64,000 nt of DNA from DASQMT01 sp963835735. GTDB taxonomy: Bacteria > Actinomycetota > Thermoleophilia > Solirubrobacterales > Solirubrobacteraceae. Position 1 is the first letter of the stretch. Each line of letters begins with the position of its first letter. The stretch is taken from assembly GCA_963835735.1 (NCBI GenBank), contig CAWIGP010000002.1:62001-126000 (forward strand). Direction: 5' to 3'. The notes under the pieces were generated by a model. That model was not told where the DNA came from and did no database searches. It saw only the letters and a list, made by a program, of their open reading frames with translations. Below are positions 47,726 through 56,553 of this stretch, piece after piece. The position numbers and the translations under genes were made by a program.

Positions 47726-48358
47726 TCAGAGGAGGCCGATCTTGCTGGGCGGCCAGTAGGTGGCGAAGGCGCCGCCGATGACCCAGTCGCGCGGGACCGG
47801 TCCCCAGAACCTGCTGTCGTCAGACGCGCCACGATTGTCGCCCATCATGAAGTAGTGATCGGCGGGAACGGTTACTTCGCGGGGGAAGTCGCAATCGGAT
47901 CCGCCGCCACATGGTCGCGCGAAGTCCTCCTCCTGGCGAGTCCCGTTGAGGATCACGTGCCCGTCCTGGATCGAGATCCGGTCGCCCGGACCCGCCACCA
48001 CGCGCTTGACGAAGTTCGTGTCGGACCGGTTGGGAGTCGGCTCGTCGCACACCTGGCCCTCGGGCGGCGGCCCCGAGCCGCAGGTGTTGTCCTGCTCGGC
48101 CCCGGCCGGCGGGTGGAAGACGACGACGTCGCCGATCTCGGGATCGCTGAAGCGGTTGCCGATCCGGTTCACGAGGATGCGCTGGCCCTTGACGAGCGTC
48201 GGCTCCATCGACTCCGACGGGATCCGGTACGGCTTGACTAGGAAGGCCTGGATGCCGAGCGCGAGCCCCAGCGCCACGGCCACGATCATGACCAGCTCCA
48301 GCAGCGAGCCGGACGCTGAGGAGGGGCGCTTCACGCGCTTGCTACTTGTCGTCGCCAT
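47726..48358 (-). CDS. lepB: signal peptidase I
   Basis: 210 residues from ATG 48358; its first 17 bp overlap the rplS end. A single N-terminal helix (LLELVMIVAVALGLALGIQAFLV) precedes the catalytic Ser in RIPSESMEPTL and the Lys in FVKRVVAGPGDRI; the MGDNRGASDDSRFWGPVPRDWVIGGA box closes the active site. It cleaves secretory signal peptides outside the membrane. Two Cys pairs in the insert (DNTCGSGPPPEGQVCDE, RPCGGGSDCD) are unusual and may form disulfides. Confidence 0.95.
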   Translation of the reverse strand: MATTSSKRVKRPSSASGSLLELVMIVAVALGLALGIQAFLVKPYRIPSESMEPTLVKGQRILVNRIGNRFSDPEIGDVVVFHPPAGAEQDNTCGSGPPPEGQVCDEPTPNRSDTNFVKRVVAGPGDRISIQDGHVILNGTRQEEDFARPCGGGSDCDFPREVTVPADHYFMMGDNRGASDDSRFWGPVPRDWVIGGAFATYWPPSKIGLL

Positions 48359-48899
48359 CGGACGCCGCGGCCTCGGTGGCCTCGGCCTCCTCGGCGATCG
48401 CAGCCGGCTCGGTGTCGCCGGCGGCGTCGGCCGCTTCTGCATCGGCGAGCGCCTGCTCATCGATCGCCTCGCCCGGCACCTCTTCGTCCGCGGCCGCAGC
48501 CGCCGCAGCCGACGGATCGTTCAGGAGTCCGGCCTCGACGACCGCCTCCGGGCCGGCGTAGCGGCGCTCGCGCACACGTGCGCGCTTGCCGACGCGGCCG
48601 CGCAGGTAGTAGAGCTTTGCCCGCCGCACGTCGCCGCGGGCGGCGACCTCGATGCGCTCGATCTTCGGCGAGTGCACGGGGAACGTGCGCTCCACGCCGA
48701 CGCCGAACGACTGCTTGCGGACCGTGAAGGTCTCCCGCACTCCCGCGCCCTGGCGCTTGATCACTACGCCCTCGAAGACCTGGGTACGACGACGCGTGCC
48801 CTCGATGACCTGGAAGTGGACGCGGACGCGGTCGCCGGCCTGGAAGGCGGGGACGCGTCGGAGCTGAGAGCGCTCGAGACTGTCGATGACGGTGCTCAT
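48342..48899 (-). CDS. rplS: 50S ribosomal protein L19 with acidic C-terminal tail
   Basis: 185 residues. The first 115 are canonical L19 (QLRRVPAFQAGDRVRVHFQVIEG, RRRTQVFEGVVIKRQGAGVRETFTVRK, GVGVERTFPVHSPKIERIEVAARGDVRRAKLYYLRGRVGK). The last 65-70 are an Ala/Glu/Asp tail (DPSAAAAAAADEEVPGEA ... EAEATEAAASDGDDK) absent from most L19 proteins. It is in the standard place after trmD in the rpsP-rimM-trmD-rplS cluster. Confidence 0.95.
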   Translation of the reverse strand: MSTVIDSLERSQLRRVPAFQAGDRVRVHFQVIEGTRRRTQVFEGVVIKRQGAGVRETFTVRKQSFGVGVERTFPVHSPKIERIEVAARGDVRRAKLYYLRGRVGKRARVRERRYAGPEAVVEAGLLNDPSAAAAAAADEEVPGEAIDEQALADAEAADAAGDTEPAAIAEEAEATEAAASDGDDK

Positions 48900-48943
48900 G
48901 GCGAAGAAAACGCCGCGAGAGAGGATCCCTGGCGGCGGGCGCA

Positions 48944-49639
48944 TCAGGATAGCGAAGCCCCGCCCGCTTGATCGGCGCGCGCGCGCGACTGCTCGGCCCG
49001 CCACGCGCGGATGCGGGCGTGGTGCCCGCTGAGCAGTACCTCGGGCACGTTCCACCCGCGCCAGTCGGCCGGCCGCGTGTAGTGCGGATACTCGGGCGCG
49101 CCGTCGAGCGCCGCGCTGAACGACTCCTCGTGCGCCGACTCCTCGTGCCCGAGCGCGCCCGGCAGCTTGCGCGTCACCGCGTCGCAGACGACCATCGCGG
49201 CGAGCTCTCCCCCGGCCAGCACGTAGCGGCCGATCGAGACGAGGTCCGAGCAGAAGTGCTCGAGGATGCGCTCGTCGAAGCCCTCGTACCGCCCGCACAG
49301 CAGCGTCAGCTCGTCCTCGCGGGCGAGCTCGGTGACCAGGTCGTCGTCGAGCAGCCGGCCGCCCGGGGTCAGCGCGATCACGCGCCGCCGCTCGCGCAGC
49401 ACGACGGGATCCTCGTCGTAGCGCGCACGCAGCGCCGCCTCGACCACGTCGACGCGCAGCACCATCCCGGCGCCGCCGCCGAACGGCGTGTCGTCGACCT
49501 GGCCGGCCTTCAGCGGCGTGTGCGCGCGGTAGTCGACGCACGACAGCGTCGACCCCAGCGCCAGCGCGTTGGCGACGTGGCGCTGACCGCGGAACCAGTC
49601 GAACCACTGCGGGAACAGCGTGAACACGTCGATGTCCAT
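48944..49639 (-). CDS. trmD: tRNA (guanine37-N1)-methyltransferase
   Basis: 231 residues. SPOUT fold with the trefoil knot: DVFTLFPQWFDWF, DDTPFGGGAGMVLRVDVV, LTLLCGRYEGFDERI and SIGRYVLAGGELAAMVVCDAV, ending ALDGAPEYPHYTRPADWRGWNVPEVLLSGHHARI. It methylates G37 next to proline-type anticodons. Starts 11 bp after rimM and precedes rplS, the usual order. Confidence 0.95.
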   Translation of the reverse strand: MDIDVFTLFPQWFDWFRGQRHVANALALGSTLSCVDYRAHTPLKAGQVDDTPFGGGAGMVLRVDVVEAALRARYDEDPVVLRERRRVIALTPGGRLLDDDLVTELAREDELTLLCGRYEGFDERILEHFCSDLVSIGRYVLAGGELAAMVVCDAVTRKLPGALGHEESAHEESFSAALDGAPEYPHYTRPADWRGWNVPEVLLSGHHARIRAWRAEQSRARADQAGGASLS

Positions 49640-49649
49640 GGCGACGGAT

Positions 49650-50135
49650 TCACTCTCCCAGGAAGGCGAGATCGACGTCGATGCGCCGGGCGGTGACGTC
49701 GACCGACCGGACCGCGTCGCGGACCATCGGCACGAGCAGGTCGCCTTCTGCCCGCGCGACCTCGAGCGCCTCGCACGAGGGCAGCGCGACCATCCGCCGC
49801 ACCTCCCCCACGTGCCGCTCGCCGTCGAACACCGCGCAGCCCGCGAGCTCGTGCGCCCAGAACTCGCCCGGCTCGAGCGCCGGCGCGTGATCGACGGGGA
49901 CTGAGAGCTGTGCGCCGCGCAGCGCCTCCGCGGCGGCGCGGCCCGCGTGGCCGGCGAGGCGCAGGATCGGGCGGTCGTCGGTCCCCGCGCGCCGGTCGAC
50001 CCGCTCGGGCCGCCCGTCGACGAGGATCTCCTCGACCCCCGCCAGCAGCCGCGCGTCGGGGCGCGTCACGTGGAACGAGCCGTCGAGGCCGTGCGGTCGC
50101 CCGACCCGGCCCGCCTCGATCGTGGTCGGGCTCAT
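49650..50135 (-). CDS. rimM: ribosome maturation factor RimM
   Basis: 161 residues. RimM N-domain begins AGRVGRPHGLDGSFHVTR (PRC-barrel partner, G-x-x-H-G-L-x-G); the PRC-like C-domain has EFWAHELAGCAVFDGERHVGEVRRMVALPSCEALEVARAEGDLLVPMVRDAV. It helps mature the 30S head. Its ATG overlaps the khpA stop by 4 bp. Confidence 0.92.
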   Translation of the reverse strand: MSPTTIEAGRVGRPHGLDGSFHVTRPDARLLAGVEEILVDGRPERVDRRAGTDDRPILRLAGHAGRAAAEALRGAQLSVPVDHAPALEPGEFWAHELAGCAVFDGERHVGEVRRMVALPSCEALEVARAEGDLLVPMVRDAVRSVDVTARRIDVDLAFLGE

Positions 50136-50365
50136 TCCACGATGTCGACGAGCACGCGGCGGTTGTCCTTGACCGCCGCGGCCTTGACAACGGTGCGCAG
50201 GGCCTGGGCCGTGCGACCGCCGCGCCCGATCACCTGGCCGTAGTCGTCATCGCCGACCGACAGCTCGAGCACGAGCGTGCCGTCGTCCTCGTCGAACTCC
50301 TCGACGCGCACGCGATCGGGCTCGTCGACGAGCGCGCGAGCGATGTATTCGAGCAGCTCCCGCAT
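50132..50365 (-). CDS. khpA: KH-domain RNA-binding protein KhpA
   Basis: 77 residues, a single KH domain with ELSVGDDDYGQVIGRGGRTAQALRTVVKAAA, the GxxG loop being GRGG. KhpA pairs with KhpB/Jag as a small RNA chaperone. Conserved position between rpsP and rimM; overlaps rimM by 4 bp. Confidence 0.93.
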   Translation of the reverse strand: MRELLEYIARALVDEPDRVRVEEFDEDDGTLVLELSVGDDDYGQVIGRGGRTAQALRTVVKAAAVKDNRRVLVDIVE

Positions 50366-50377
50366 GGCGGGGATGGG

Positions 50378-50623
50378 CTAGCGGCTGATGCCCTGGGTCT
50401 TGAGGAGCTTCTGCACGGCCTCGGAGGGCTGGGCGCCGCGGTCCAGCCAATGGCGGACGCGCTCCTCGTCCAAGACGATCGTGGAGGGCTCGGTCTGGGC
50501 GTTGTAGCGGCCGATCGTCTCGATGAACCGGCCGTCCCGCGGGGACCGGCGGTCGGCGACGACGACGCGCCACACGGGGTCCTTCTTCCCGCCCACGCGG
50601 GTGAGTCTCATGCTGACGGACAT
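50378..50623 (-). CDS. rpsP: 30S ribosomal protein S16
   Basis: 81 residues: RLTRVGGKKDPVWRVVVADRRSPRDGRFIETIGRYNAQTEP and LDEERVRHWLDRGAQPSEAVQKLL match bS16 throughout. ATG 50623 (MSVSMRL) is taken as start by analogy with the usual MSVKIRL. First of the rpsP-khpA-rimM-trmD-rplS run, 15 bp after ffh. Confidence 0.95.
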   Translation of the reverse strand: MSVSMRLTRVGGKKDPVWRVVVADRRSPRDGRFIETIGRYNAQTEPSTIVLDEERVRHWLDRGAQPSEAVQKLLKTQGISR

Positions 50624-50638
50624 AGGCGGCGCAGCAGT

Positions 50639-51970
50639 CTAGCGGTTCCGCATCAGCTGCCCGAGATCCGGCATCTTGCCGGCCTGCATGCCCTTCATCA
50701 GCTTGCGCATCTCGCCGAACTGCTTCACGAGCTGGTTGACCTGCTGCACGTTGGTGCCCGAGCCCTTGGCGATGCGCAGCCGGCGTGAGCCCTTGATCAG
50801 CTCCGGATGGCGCCGCTCGTACGGCGTCATCGAGTAGATGATCGCCTCGATCCGGTCGAACTCCTTCTCGTCGACCTGCATCTTGGAGAGCTGGTGGCCG
50901 GCGAGCCCGGGGATCATGCCCAGCAGCGAGGTGAGCGGACCCATCTTGCGGATCCGCTTGAGCTGGTCGAGGAAGTCGTCGAGCCCGAACTGGTTCTTGC
51001 GCAGCTTGCGCTCCAGCGCGACGGCCTCGTCCTCCTCGATCGAGCGCTCGGCCTTCTCGATGAACGACAGCACGTCGCCCATGCCGAGGATCCGCTGCGC
51101 CATCCGGTCGGGGTGGAAGCGCTCGAAGTCGCCGAGCTTCTCGCCCGTCGACGCGAACAGGATCGGCTTGCCGGTGACCGCCTTGACCGACAGCGCGGCG
51201 CCGCCGCGGGCGTCGCCGTCGAGCTTGGTGAGCACGACGCCGTCGAACTGCGCGACCTCGGCGAACTGCTCGGCGACGTTGACCGCGTCCTGGCCGGTCA
51301 TGGCGTCAACCACGAGCAGCACGACGTGCGGCTTGGTGACCTTGCGGATCCGCGCGAGTTCCTCCATCAGCGCCTGGTCGACGTGCAGGCGCCCGGACGT
51401 GTCGATGATCAGGACGTCCTTGCCGTCCCGCTTGGCCTGGTCGAGCGCCCAGGCGGCGATGTCGACCGGATCGCGGTCGGTGCCCTGCTCGTAGACGGTC
51501 GCGCCGGCCTGGCGGCCGACCTTGACCAGCTGCTCGACCGCGGCGGGGCGGTAGACATCGCATGCCGCCACCGCGACCGAGGACTGGCGCTCCTCGCGCA
51601 GCCAGCGCGCGAGCTTGGCGGTCGCGGTCGTCTTGCCGGAGCCCTGCAGGCCGGCCATCAGGATCACGGTCGGGGGGCGCGGGGAGAACGTCAGCCCGGC
51701 CGACTGACCGCCCATCAGCGCGGTCAGCTCCTCGTTGACGATCTTGACGATCTGCTGGCCGGGGTTGAGCTGACGCTGGACCTCGACTCCCTCGGCGCGC
51801 TCGCGCACGCTGGCGGTGAACTGCTTGACGACCTTGAAGTTGACGTCGGCCTCGAGCAGGGCGAGCCGGATCTCGCGCATCGCGGCCTTGAGATCGTCGT
51901 CGGTCAGGACGCCGCGCTGGCGCACGCCGGCGAGCGTGCCCTGGAGCTTCTCGGCGAGGGAATCGAACAC
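50639..51970 (-). CDS. ffh: signal recognition particle protein Ffh
   Basis: 443 residues. N domain, then G domain with G1 GLQGSGKTTATAKLARWL, CDVYRPAAVEQL, DTSGRLHVD and TKLDGDARGGAALS, then the methionine-rich M domain (LRKIRKMG, LLGMIPG, GSGTNVQQVNQLVKQFGEMRKLMKGMQ). It binds signal sequences and 4.5S RNA and docks to FtsY. Leads the ribosomal-protein run on this strand. Confidence 0.97.
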   Translation of the reverse strand: MFDSLAEKLQGTLAGVRQRGVLTDDDLKAAMREIRLALLEADVNFKVVKQFTASVRERAEGVEVQRQLNPGQQIVKIVNEELTALMGGQSAGLTFSPRPPTVILMAGLQGSGKTTATAKLARWLREERQSSVAVAACDVYRPAAVEQLVKVGRQAGATVYEQGTDRDPVDIAAWALDQAKRDGKDVLIIDTSGRLHVDQALMEELARIRKVTKPHVVLLVVDAMTGQDAVNVAEQFAEVAQFDGVVLTKLDGDARGGAALSVKAVTGKPILFASTGEKLGDFERFHPDRMAQRILGMGDVLSFIEKAERSIEEDEAVALERKLRKNQFGLDDFLDQLKRIRKMGPLTSLLGMIPGLAGHQLSKMQVDEKEFDRIEAIIYSMTPYERRHPELIKGSRRLRIAKGSGTNVQQVNQLVKQFGEMRKLMKGMQAGKMPDLGQLMRNR

Positions 51971-51997
51971 GCCGTCAACGATAGACGGCGCTCGGCG

Positions 51998-53083
51998 CTA
52001 TTCCTGCACGCTCGTGCCGGGCGCGGGCGGCTCCGGGGCCCGGCGGAGCGGGGTTCCGCCGGGCTGCGCCGCGCCGGCCGCCTCCTGCTCCGCGGCCCGG
52101 GCCGCTTCGGCGGCCGCGGCGGCGTCGGCGGCGGCCTTCTCGTCGATCGCGTCGCGGCCGGCCGCGACCTGCTTCCGCGGCTTGCGCTCCGGCTGCTGCG
52201 AGTTCTCGCCGCCGGCCAGGCCGCTCAGCGCCCCGCCGATGTTCTGCAGCGCCTGGTTGAACTCGGACGGGATCACGAAGATCTTGTTCGCCGGGCCCTG
52301 CGCGAGCTGCGGCAGCATCTGCAGGTACTGGTAGGAGAGCAGCTGCTGGTCCGGCGCGCCGTCGTGGATCGCCTGGAACACGGTCTCGATCGCCTTCGAC
52401 TCGCCCTCGGCGCGCAGGATCGCCGCCGTGCGGGCGCCCTCCGCCTTGAGCACCGCCGCCTGCTTCTCGCCCTCGGCGGTCAGGATCTGCGACTGCTTGG
52501 TGCCCTCGGCGGTGAGGATCGCGGCGCGGCGGTCGCGCTCGGCGCGCATCTGCTTCTCCATCGCCTCCTGCACCGTGCGCGGCGGCTCGACCGACTTGAG
52601 CTCGACGCGGTTGACGCGGATGCCCCACTTGCCGGTCGCCTCGTCGAGCACGACGCGCAGCTGCGAGTTGATGTTGTCGCGCGAGGTCAGCGTCTCCTCG
52701 AGCGTCAGGCCACCGATCACGTTGCGCAGCGTGGTGACGGTGAGCTGCTCGATCGCCTGCAGCGGGTTGGCGATCTCGTAGGTGGCGGCCTTGGGATCGG
52801 TGACGGTGAAGTAGATGACGGTGTCGATCCCGACGACGAGGTTGTCCTCGGTGATCACCGGCTGGGGCGGGAACGCGACGACCTGCTCGCGCAGGTCGAG
52901 CAAGGGCTTGACGCGGTCGACGAACGGCACGACCAGTGCCAGCCCGGCGTCCAGCGTGCGCTGGTAGCGGCCGAGGCGCTCGACGATCCCCGCGCGCGCC
53001 TGCGGCACGATCTTGATGGCCTTCATCGCGATGATCAGCAAGAACACCGCAACCACGATTAGGGCGATTGCTCCGGCGGCCAT
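51998..53083 (-). CDS. SPFH/band-7 membrane protein (paraslipin)
   Basis: 361 residues. One N-terminal helix (AIALIVVAVFLLIIAMKAI), then an SPFH domain (VPQARAGIVERLGRYQRTLDAGLALVVPFVD, DTVIYFTVTDPKAATYEIANPLQAIEQLTVTTLRNVIGG), a coiled-coil region with repeated AEGxKQxxILxAEG blocks, and a C-terminal Ala/Pro-rich tail. With the NfeD partner 12 bp upstream it makes the common NfeD-SPFH pair linked to membrane microdomain organisation. Confidence 0.93.
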   Translation of the reverse strand: MAAGAIALIVVAVFLLIIAMKAIKIVPQARAGIVERLGRYQRTLDAGLALVVPFVDRVKPLLDLREQVVAFPPQPVITEDNLVVGIDTVIYFTVTDPKAATYEIANPLQAIEQLTVTTLRNVIGGLTLEETLTSRDNINSQLRVVLDEATGKWGIRVNRVELKSVEPPRTVQEAMEKQMRAERDRRAAILTAEGTKQSQILTAEGEKQAAVLKAEGARTAAILRAEGESKAIETVFQAIHDGAPDQQLLSYQYLQMLPQLAQGPANKIFVIPSEFNQALQNIGGALSGLAGGENSQQPERKPRKQVAAGRDAIDEKAAADAAAAAEAARAAEQEAAGAAQPGGTPLRRAPEPPAPGTSVQE

Positions 53084-53095
53084 GGTTCCTCCTGC

Positions 53096-53527
53096 CTAGT
53101 CAGTCACGAGCGCGGTCGCGCCCCGGATCTCGACAACCTGCACGCGCGTGCCGGCCTCGTAGGTCTCTTCGTCCATGTACGCGCGCGCGGTCCAGACCTC
53201 GCCGTCGATCCGGACGCAGCCGACGCCCTCGTCGTTGGCGATCCGCTCGAGCACCATCGCCGGCTTGCCCACCAGCGCCGCGGTGCCGGTTCGCATCTGC
53301 GGCGGCATGCGCTTGTGCGAGCGCGCGATCGGACGCAGCGCGGCGAGCAGCACAACGGAGATGACCAGGAAGACCGCGAGCGAGCCGACGAAAGGGACCC
53401 CCGCCGCGCTGACGACTGCGGCGACGGCCGCGCCACCGGCGAACGGGGCCAGGAAGAACCCGAGCGTCGCGATCTCGCCGATCCCGAAGACCACCGCCAA
53501 TATCAGCCAGAGCAGCCAGTCTTCCAT
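53096..53527 (-). CDS. NfeD-family membrane protein
   Basis: 143 residues. Three or so hydrophobic helices (WLLWLILAVVFGIGEIATLGFFLAPFAGGAAVAAVV, LAVFLVISVVLLAAL) and a C-terminal OB fold (TGTAALVGKPAMVLERIANDEGVGCVRIDGEVWTARAY). The usual partner of band-7 proteins; no ClpP-like protease domain is present, so it is the short NfeD form. Confidence 0.92.
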   Translation of the reverse strand: MEDWLLWLILAVVFGIGEIATLGFFLAPFAGGAAVAAVVSAAGVPFVGSLAVFLVISVVLLAALRPIARSHKRMPPQMRTGTAALVGKPAMVLERIANDEGVGCVRIDGEVWTARAYMDEETYEAGTRVQVVEIRGATALVTD

Positions 53528-53552
53528 CTGTGAACCGATCGTATCGGGGGCG

Positions 53553-55292
53553 CTAAGCGGGGAGTATGTGCTCCAACGTGAGGATCCGCCGCAGGATCGC
53601 GATCGAGGACGCGTAGGTGGAGTCCAGCCCGTAGTAGCTCAGCCCGCGCGCGCCGAGCGTGCGCGCCTGCGTGTACGGCGTGTCCGAGGCGTAGTGGATG
53701 ATCCCGTAGTCGATCGGCAGCTTGGAGAAGTTCACGGCCTCGCCGACCGGGTAGCGGTCGACGTCCGCGATCTCGTAGACCGCGTTGCAGTACGGGCCGG
53801 CCTCCATCTCGACGACCGTGAACGCCTCGCGGTAGTAGAAGTCGAGGTACTCGCGGTTCTGCAGGAACGTCGACTTCACCGTGACCGCGCGCTGGTTGTC
53901 CAGGCCGGAGCCGAACACCAGGTACGGCGCGATGTCGGAGACCGAGAACGCGTTGTCCAGCCAGTACGTCGAGCCCGAGTGCTCGTCGTGGATGACCGAG
54001 GAGATCATCACGTCGCCGACGTCGGCGTTCAGCGTCGCCGCCTTGCCGAGCACGTAGACGCCGCGCAGCGTGTCGTGCGCCTCGGTGATCTCGCGCAGGA
54101 TGTTGTAGGCGGCGAGCCCGAGCGGGTACTCGATGTTGACGATCACCGCCGGGCAGCGGGCGAGCCGTTCGGGGTCGACATCGCCGAGCCGCGGGTCCAG
54201 CCAGCGCGGGTCGAGCGAGTCGAGCGCGATCACCTGCGCAGACACGCGCAGCGCGGTGCGCGACGAGATGTGCGTGATGCCGACGGCCCGCTCCTCCTCC
54301 GAGCGCGCCTCCTTCATCTCCGACGGCTGCGCCTCGAAGTAGTCGCGCGCGGAGAAGTAGAGGAAGTTCTCCCACGAGCCGTCGGTGCGCCCGTCGCGGA
54401 ACGCGGCCAGCTCGACGCGGAGGTCGTCGGGGCCGTCGGTCTCGACCCAGGCGGTGACCTCGGCCTCGCGCCGCCGCGCGGTGCCGGAGACCAGGTTGAC
54501 CAGCGAGTGCGGGTTGGACGAGACGAAGTACATCGGCCGGTCCTCGAGCGCGCGCTCGGCGAGCGTCCCGCGCACCGGCGCCCACCAGTGGCGCGTCATC
54601 CGCGCGTAGCCGACGGAGGAGCCGCCGAGCATCCGCACGCGCAGCCCCATGCGGCGCGCGGCGATGTCCTGCAGGCGCGCGATGAACCCGTCGCCCCACG
54701 CCTCGGCGAGCTGCACCCAGTCGTCCTCGACGCCGCCGAGCACCGCTGCGCACTCGGCGGGCTCGAGCTCGTCGACGTCGGGCGGCCAGTCGGACGCGCG
54801 CAACCGCAGCCGCAGCTTGTTCCACTCGATCTGGTAGGCGACCAGCGTCGGCACCAGGTCGTCGAGGTCGGAGGCCGATGCCAGCAGCACCGCCATCGTG
54901 CCGCGCTCGTCGTCGTACCAGCGGCGCCGCCGCGCGGGCGCCTCCAGCGGTGTCCAGTCCTCCAGCGGGCCGATGCCGTGGCGCGCGAACACCTCGGCCT
55001 CCTGCCCCATCACGATCACGCGGGCGGTGGAGACCGCCTCGGGGAGGCGCCGGATGGCGTACAGGAACGCGCCGAGGTCGAGCTCCTCCGAGCCGGCCAG
55101 CGCGTGCAGGCTCGAGCTCATCGACCGGTGCGAGGGCTCGAGCACGCGCAGCAGCGTCTCGCCGCTCGATCGCAGCAGCGTCGTGTAGGTGCGGTGGTAG
55201 AGCTCGACCTCGTCGGAGACCTGCTGGGGGGTGCGCGCCAGCCGGCCGCCGGACGGTGGGGCGTTCGGGACGCGCAGGCGGGGAGCGGCCAT
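53553..55292 (-). CDS. unknown protein with nucleoside-phosphorylase-like C-terminal half
   Basis: 579 residues; last gene of the nucleoside operon, starting 10 bp past the permease stop. The N-terminal 280 residues (helical; LYHRTYTTLLRSSGETLLRVLEPSHRSM, RMGLRVRMLGGSSVGYARMTRHWWAP) match nothing I know. The C-terminal part has GKAATLNADVGDVMISS (416-432), resembling the GxxGxLxxxxxxGDVVI pattern, and VVEMEAGPYCNAVYE (Glu-Met-Glu at 495-497), the hallmark of the PNP/MTA-nucleosidase superfamily, where these residues grip the ribose. Together with the operon this suggests a nucleoside- or nucleotide-cleaving enzyme. Assignment is inference; the family may already be a named DUF. Confidence 0.75.
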   Translation of the reverse strand: MAAPRLRVPNAPPSGGRLARTPQQVSDEVELYHRTYTTLLRSSGETLLRVLEPSHRSMSSSLHALAGSEELDLGAFLYAIRRLPEAVSTARVIVMGQEAEVFARHGIGPLEDWTPLEAPARRRRWYDDERGTMAVLLASASDLDDLVPTLVAYQIEWNKLRLRLRASDWPPDVDELEPAECAAVLGGVEDDWVQLAEAWGDGFIARLQDIAARRMGLRVRMLGGSSVGYARMTRHWWAPVRGTLAERALEDRPMYFVSSNPHSLVNLVSGTARRREAEVTAWVETDGPDDLRVELAAFRDGRTDGSWENFLYFSARDYFEAQPSEMKEARSEEERAVGITHISSRTALRVSAQVIALDSLDPRWLDPRLGDVDPERLARCPAVIVNIEYPLGLAAYNILREITEAHDTLRGVYVLGKAATLNADVGDVMISSVIHDEHSGSTYWLDNAFSVSDIAPYLVFGSGLDNQRAVTVKSTFLQNREYLDFYYREAFTVVEMEAGPYCNAVYEIADVDRYPVGEAVNFSKLPIDYGIIHYASDTPYTQARTLGARGLSYYGLDSTYASSIAILRRILTLEHILPA

Positions 55293-55302
55293 GGTCGGGA
55301 CC

Positions 55303-56553
55303 TTAGTGGCGCTCGTACGGGATGCCGTCGGCGGCCGGCGGGCGGGAGCGGCCGACGAGGCCGGCGAGGGCGATCAGCGTGAGCACGTACGGGAGCGCCT
55401 GGAACAGCACGGCGGTGCTCGGCGAGAACACGGGCAGCCGCTGCGCAAGTGCGCTGGAGAACCCGAACAGCAGCGCCGCGGCGAGCGCACCGCCGGGCTT
55501 CCACCTGCCGAAGATCACGGCGGCCAGGGCGATGAAGCCCTTACCGATCGTCATGTTCTGGGTGAACGAGTGGACGAAGCCGATCGAGAGGAACACGCCG
55601 CCGGCCGCCGCGAACGCGCCCGAGGCGATCACCGCGTAGTAGCGCACGCGGATCGGCGAGATGCCGGCCGTGTCGGCGGCGAGCGGGTTCTCCCCCACGG
55701 ACCGCATGCGCAAGCCCCGCGGCGTGCGGAACAGGAAGATCGACAGCAGCGCGACGGAGATCAGCCCGAGCCAGATCATCAGGTTGAGCTGCTCGAGCCC
55801 CTCGCCGACGAACGGGATCCAGCCGATCGGGAGATGCACGTCGGGGATCTCCGGCAGGTCGTCGGGGGTGCCCTCGGTGCCGTAGATCTGTATGAACAGG
55901 AAGCCGGTGATGCCGATCGCCAGGAAGTTGATCGCGGTGCCCGACACGATCTGGTCGGCGCGCAGGCTGACCGAGAACACGGCATGCAGCAGGCCCATGG
56001 CGGCGCCCGCGAGCAGCCCGATCACGATCCCGCCGAACCAGCTCGACGTGACGTCGGCGCCCCAGACGCCGAAGAAGGCGCCGGTCAGCATCATCCCCTC
56101 GAGGCCGATGTTGACGACGCCGGCGCGCTCGGAGGTCACCCCACCCAGCGCCGCGAACGTCAGCGGGGTCGCGTAGCGCAGGGTGGCGGCGAGCAGCGCC
56201 GACCAGACCACGACCCGTTCCAGGTTCGTCTCTCCGGACCTGACGGCGCCGTACGCGCCGAATGCGCCCGCCACGCAGGCCACGACCGCGCCCCACCCGA
56301 CGCGCTTCTCGCCCGCCCGGATCGCCACGACGCCGAGCCCGAGCCCGGCCAGCGCGATCAGGAGCGACGGGACCAGCGACCGGACGAGGATCGGCGGCAG
56401 CGCGATGTAGAACGCGATCACGCCGAGCGCGACGCCGCCCCAGCCCATCCATGCCTCGCGCGACACCCTCGCCAGTCGCGCGCGCAGGCGCGAGCCGGGC
56501 TTGCCGCCAGACGGGCTAGGCGCGGCCGCGGGGGCGTCTGACGTCGTGCTCAT
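55303..56553 (-). CDS. nucleoside ABC transporter permease 2
   Basis: 416 residues with about ten membrane helices. The BMP-type (YufQ/NupQ-like) permease marks are TPLTFAALGGVTSERAGVVNIGLEGMMLTGAFFGV, ADQIVSGTAINFLAIGITGF and RMRSVGENPLAADTAGISPIRVRYYAVIASGAFAAAGG. Its ATG overlaps permease 1 by 4 bp. The N-terminal 100 residues carry extra hydrophobic helices before the conserved core. Confidence 0.92.
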   Translation of the reverse strand: MSTTSDAPAAAPSPSGGKPGSRLRARLARVSREAWMGWGGVALGVIAFYIALPPILVRSLVPSLLIALAGLGLGVVAIRAGEKRVGWGAVVACVAGAFGAYGAVRSGETNLERVVVWSALLAATLRYATPLTFAALGGVTSERAGVVNIGLEGMMLTGAFFGVWGADVTSSWFGGIVIGLLAGAAMGLLHAVFSVSLRADQIVSGTAINFLAIGITGFLFIQIYGTEGTPDDLPEIPDVHLPIGWIPFVGEGLEQLNLMIWLGLISVALLSIFLFRTPRGLRMRSVGENPLAADTAGISPIRVRYYAVIASGAFAAAGGVFLSIGFVHSFTQNMTIGKGFIALAAVIFGRWKPGGALAAALLFGFSSALAQRLPVFSPSTAVLFQALPYVLTLIALAGLVGRSRPPAADGIPYERH

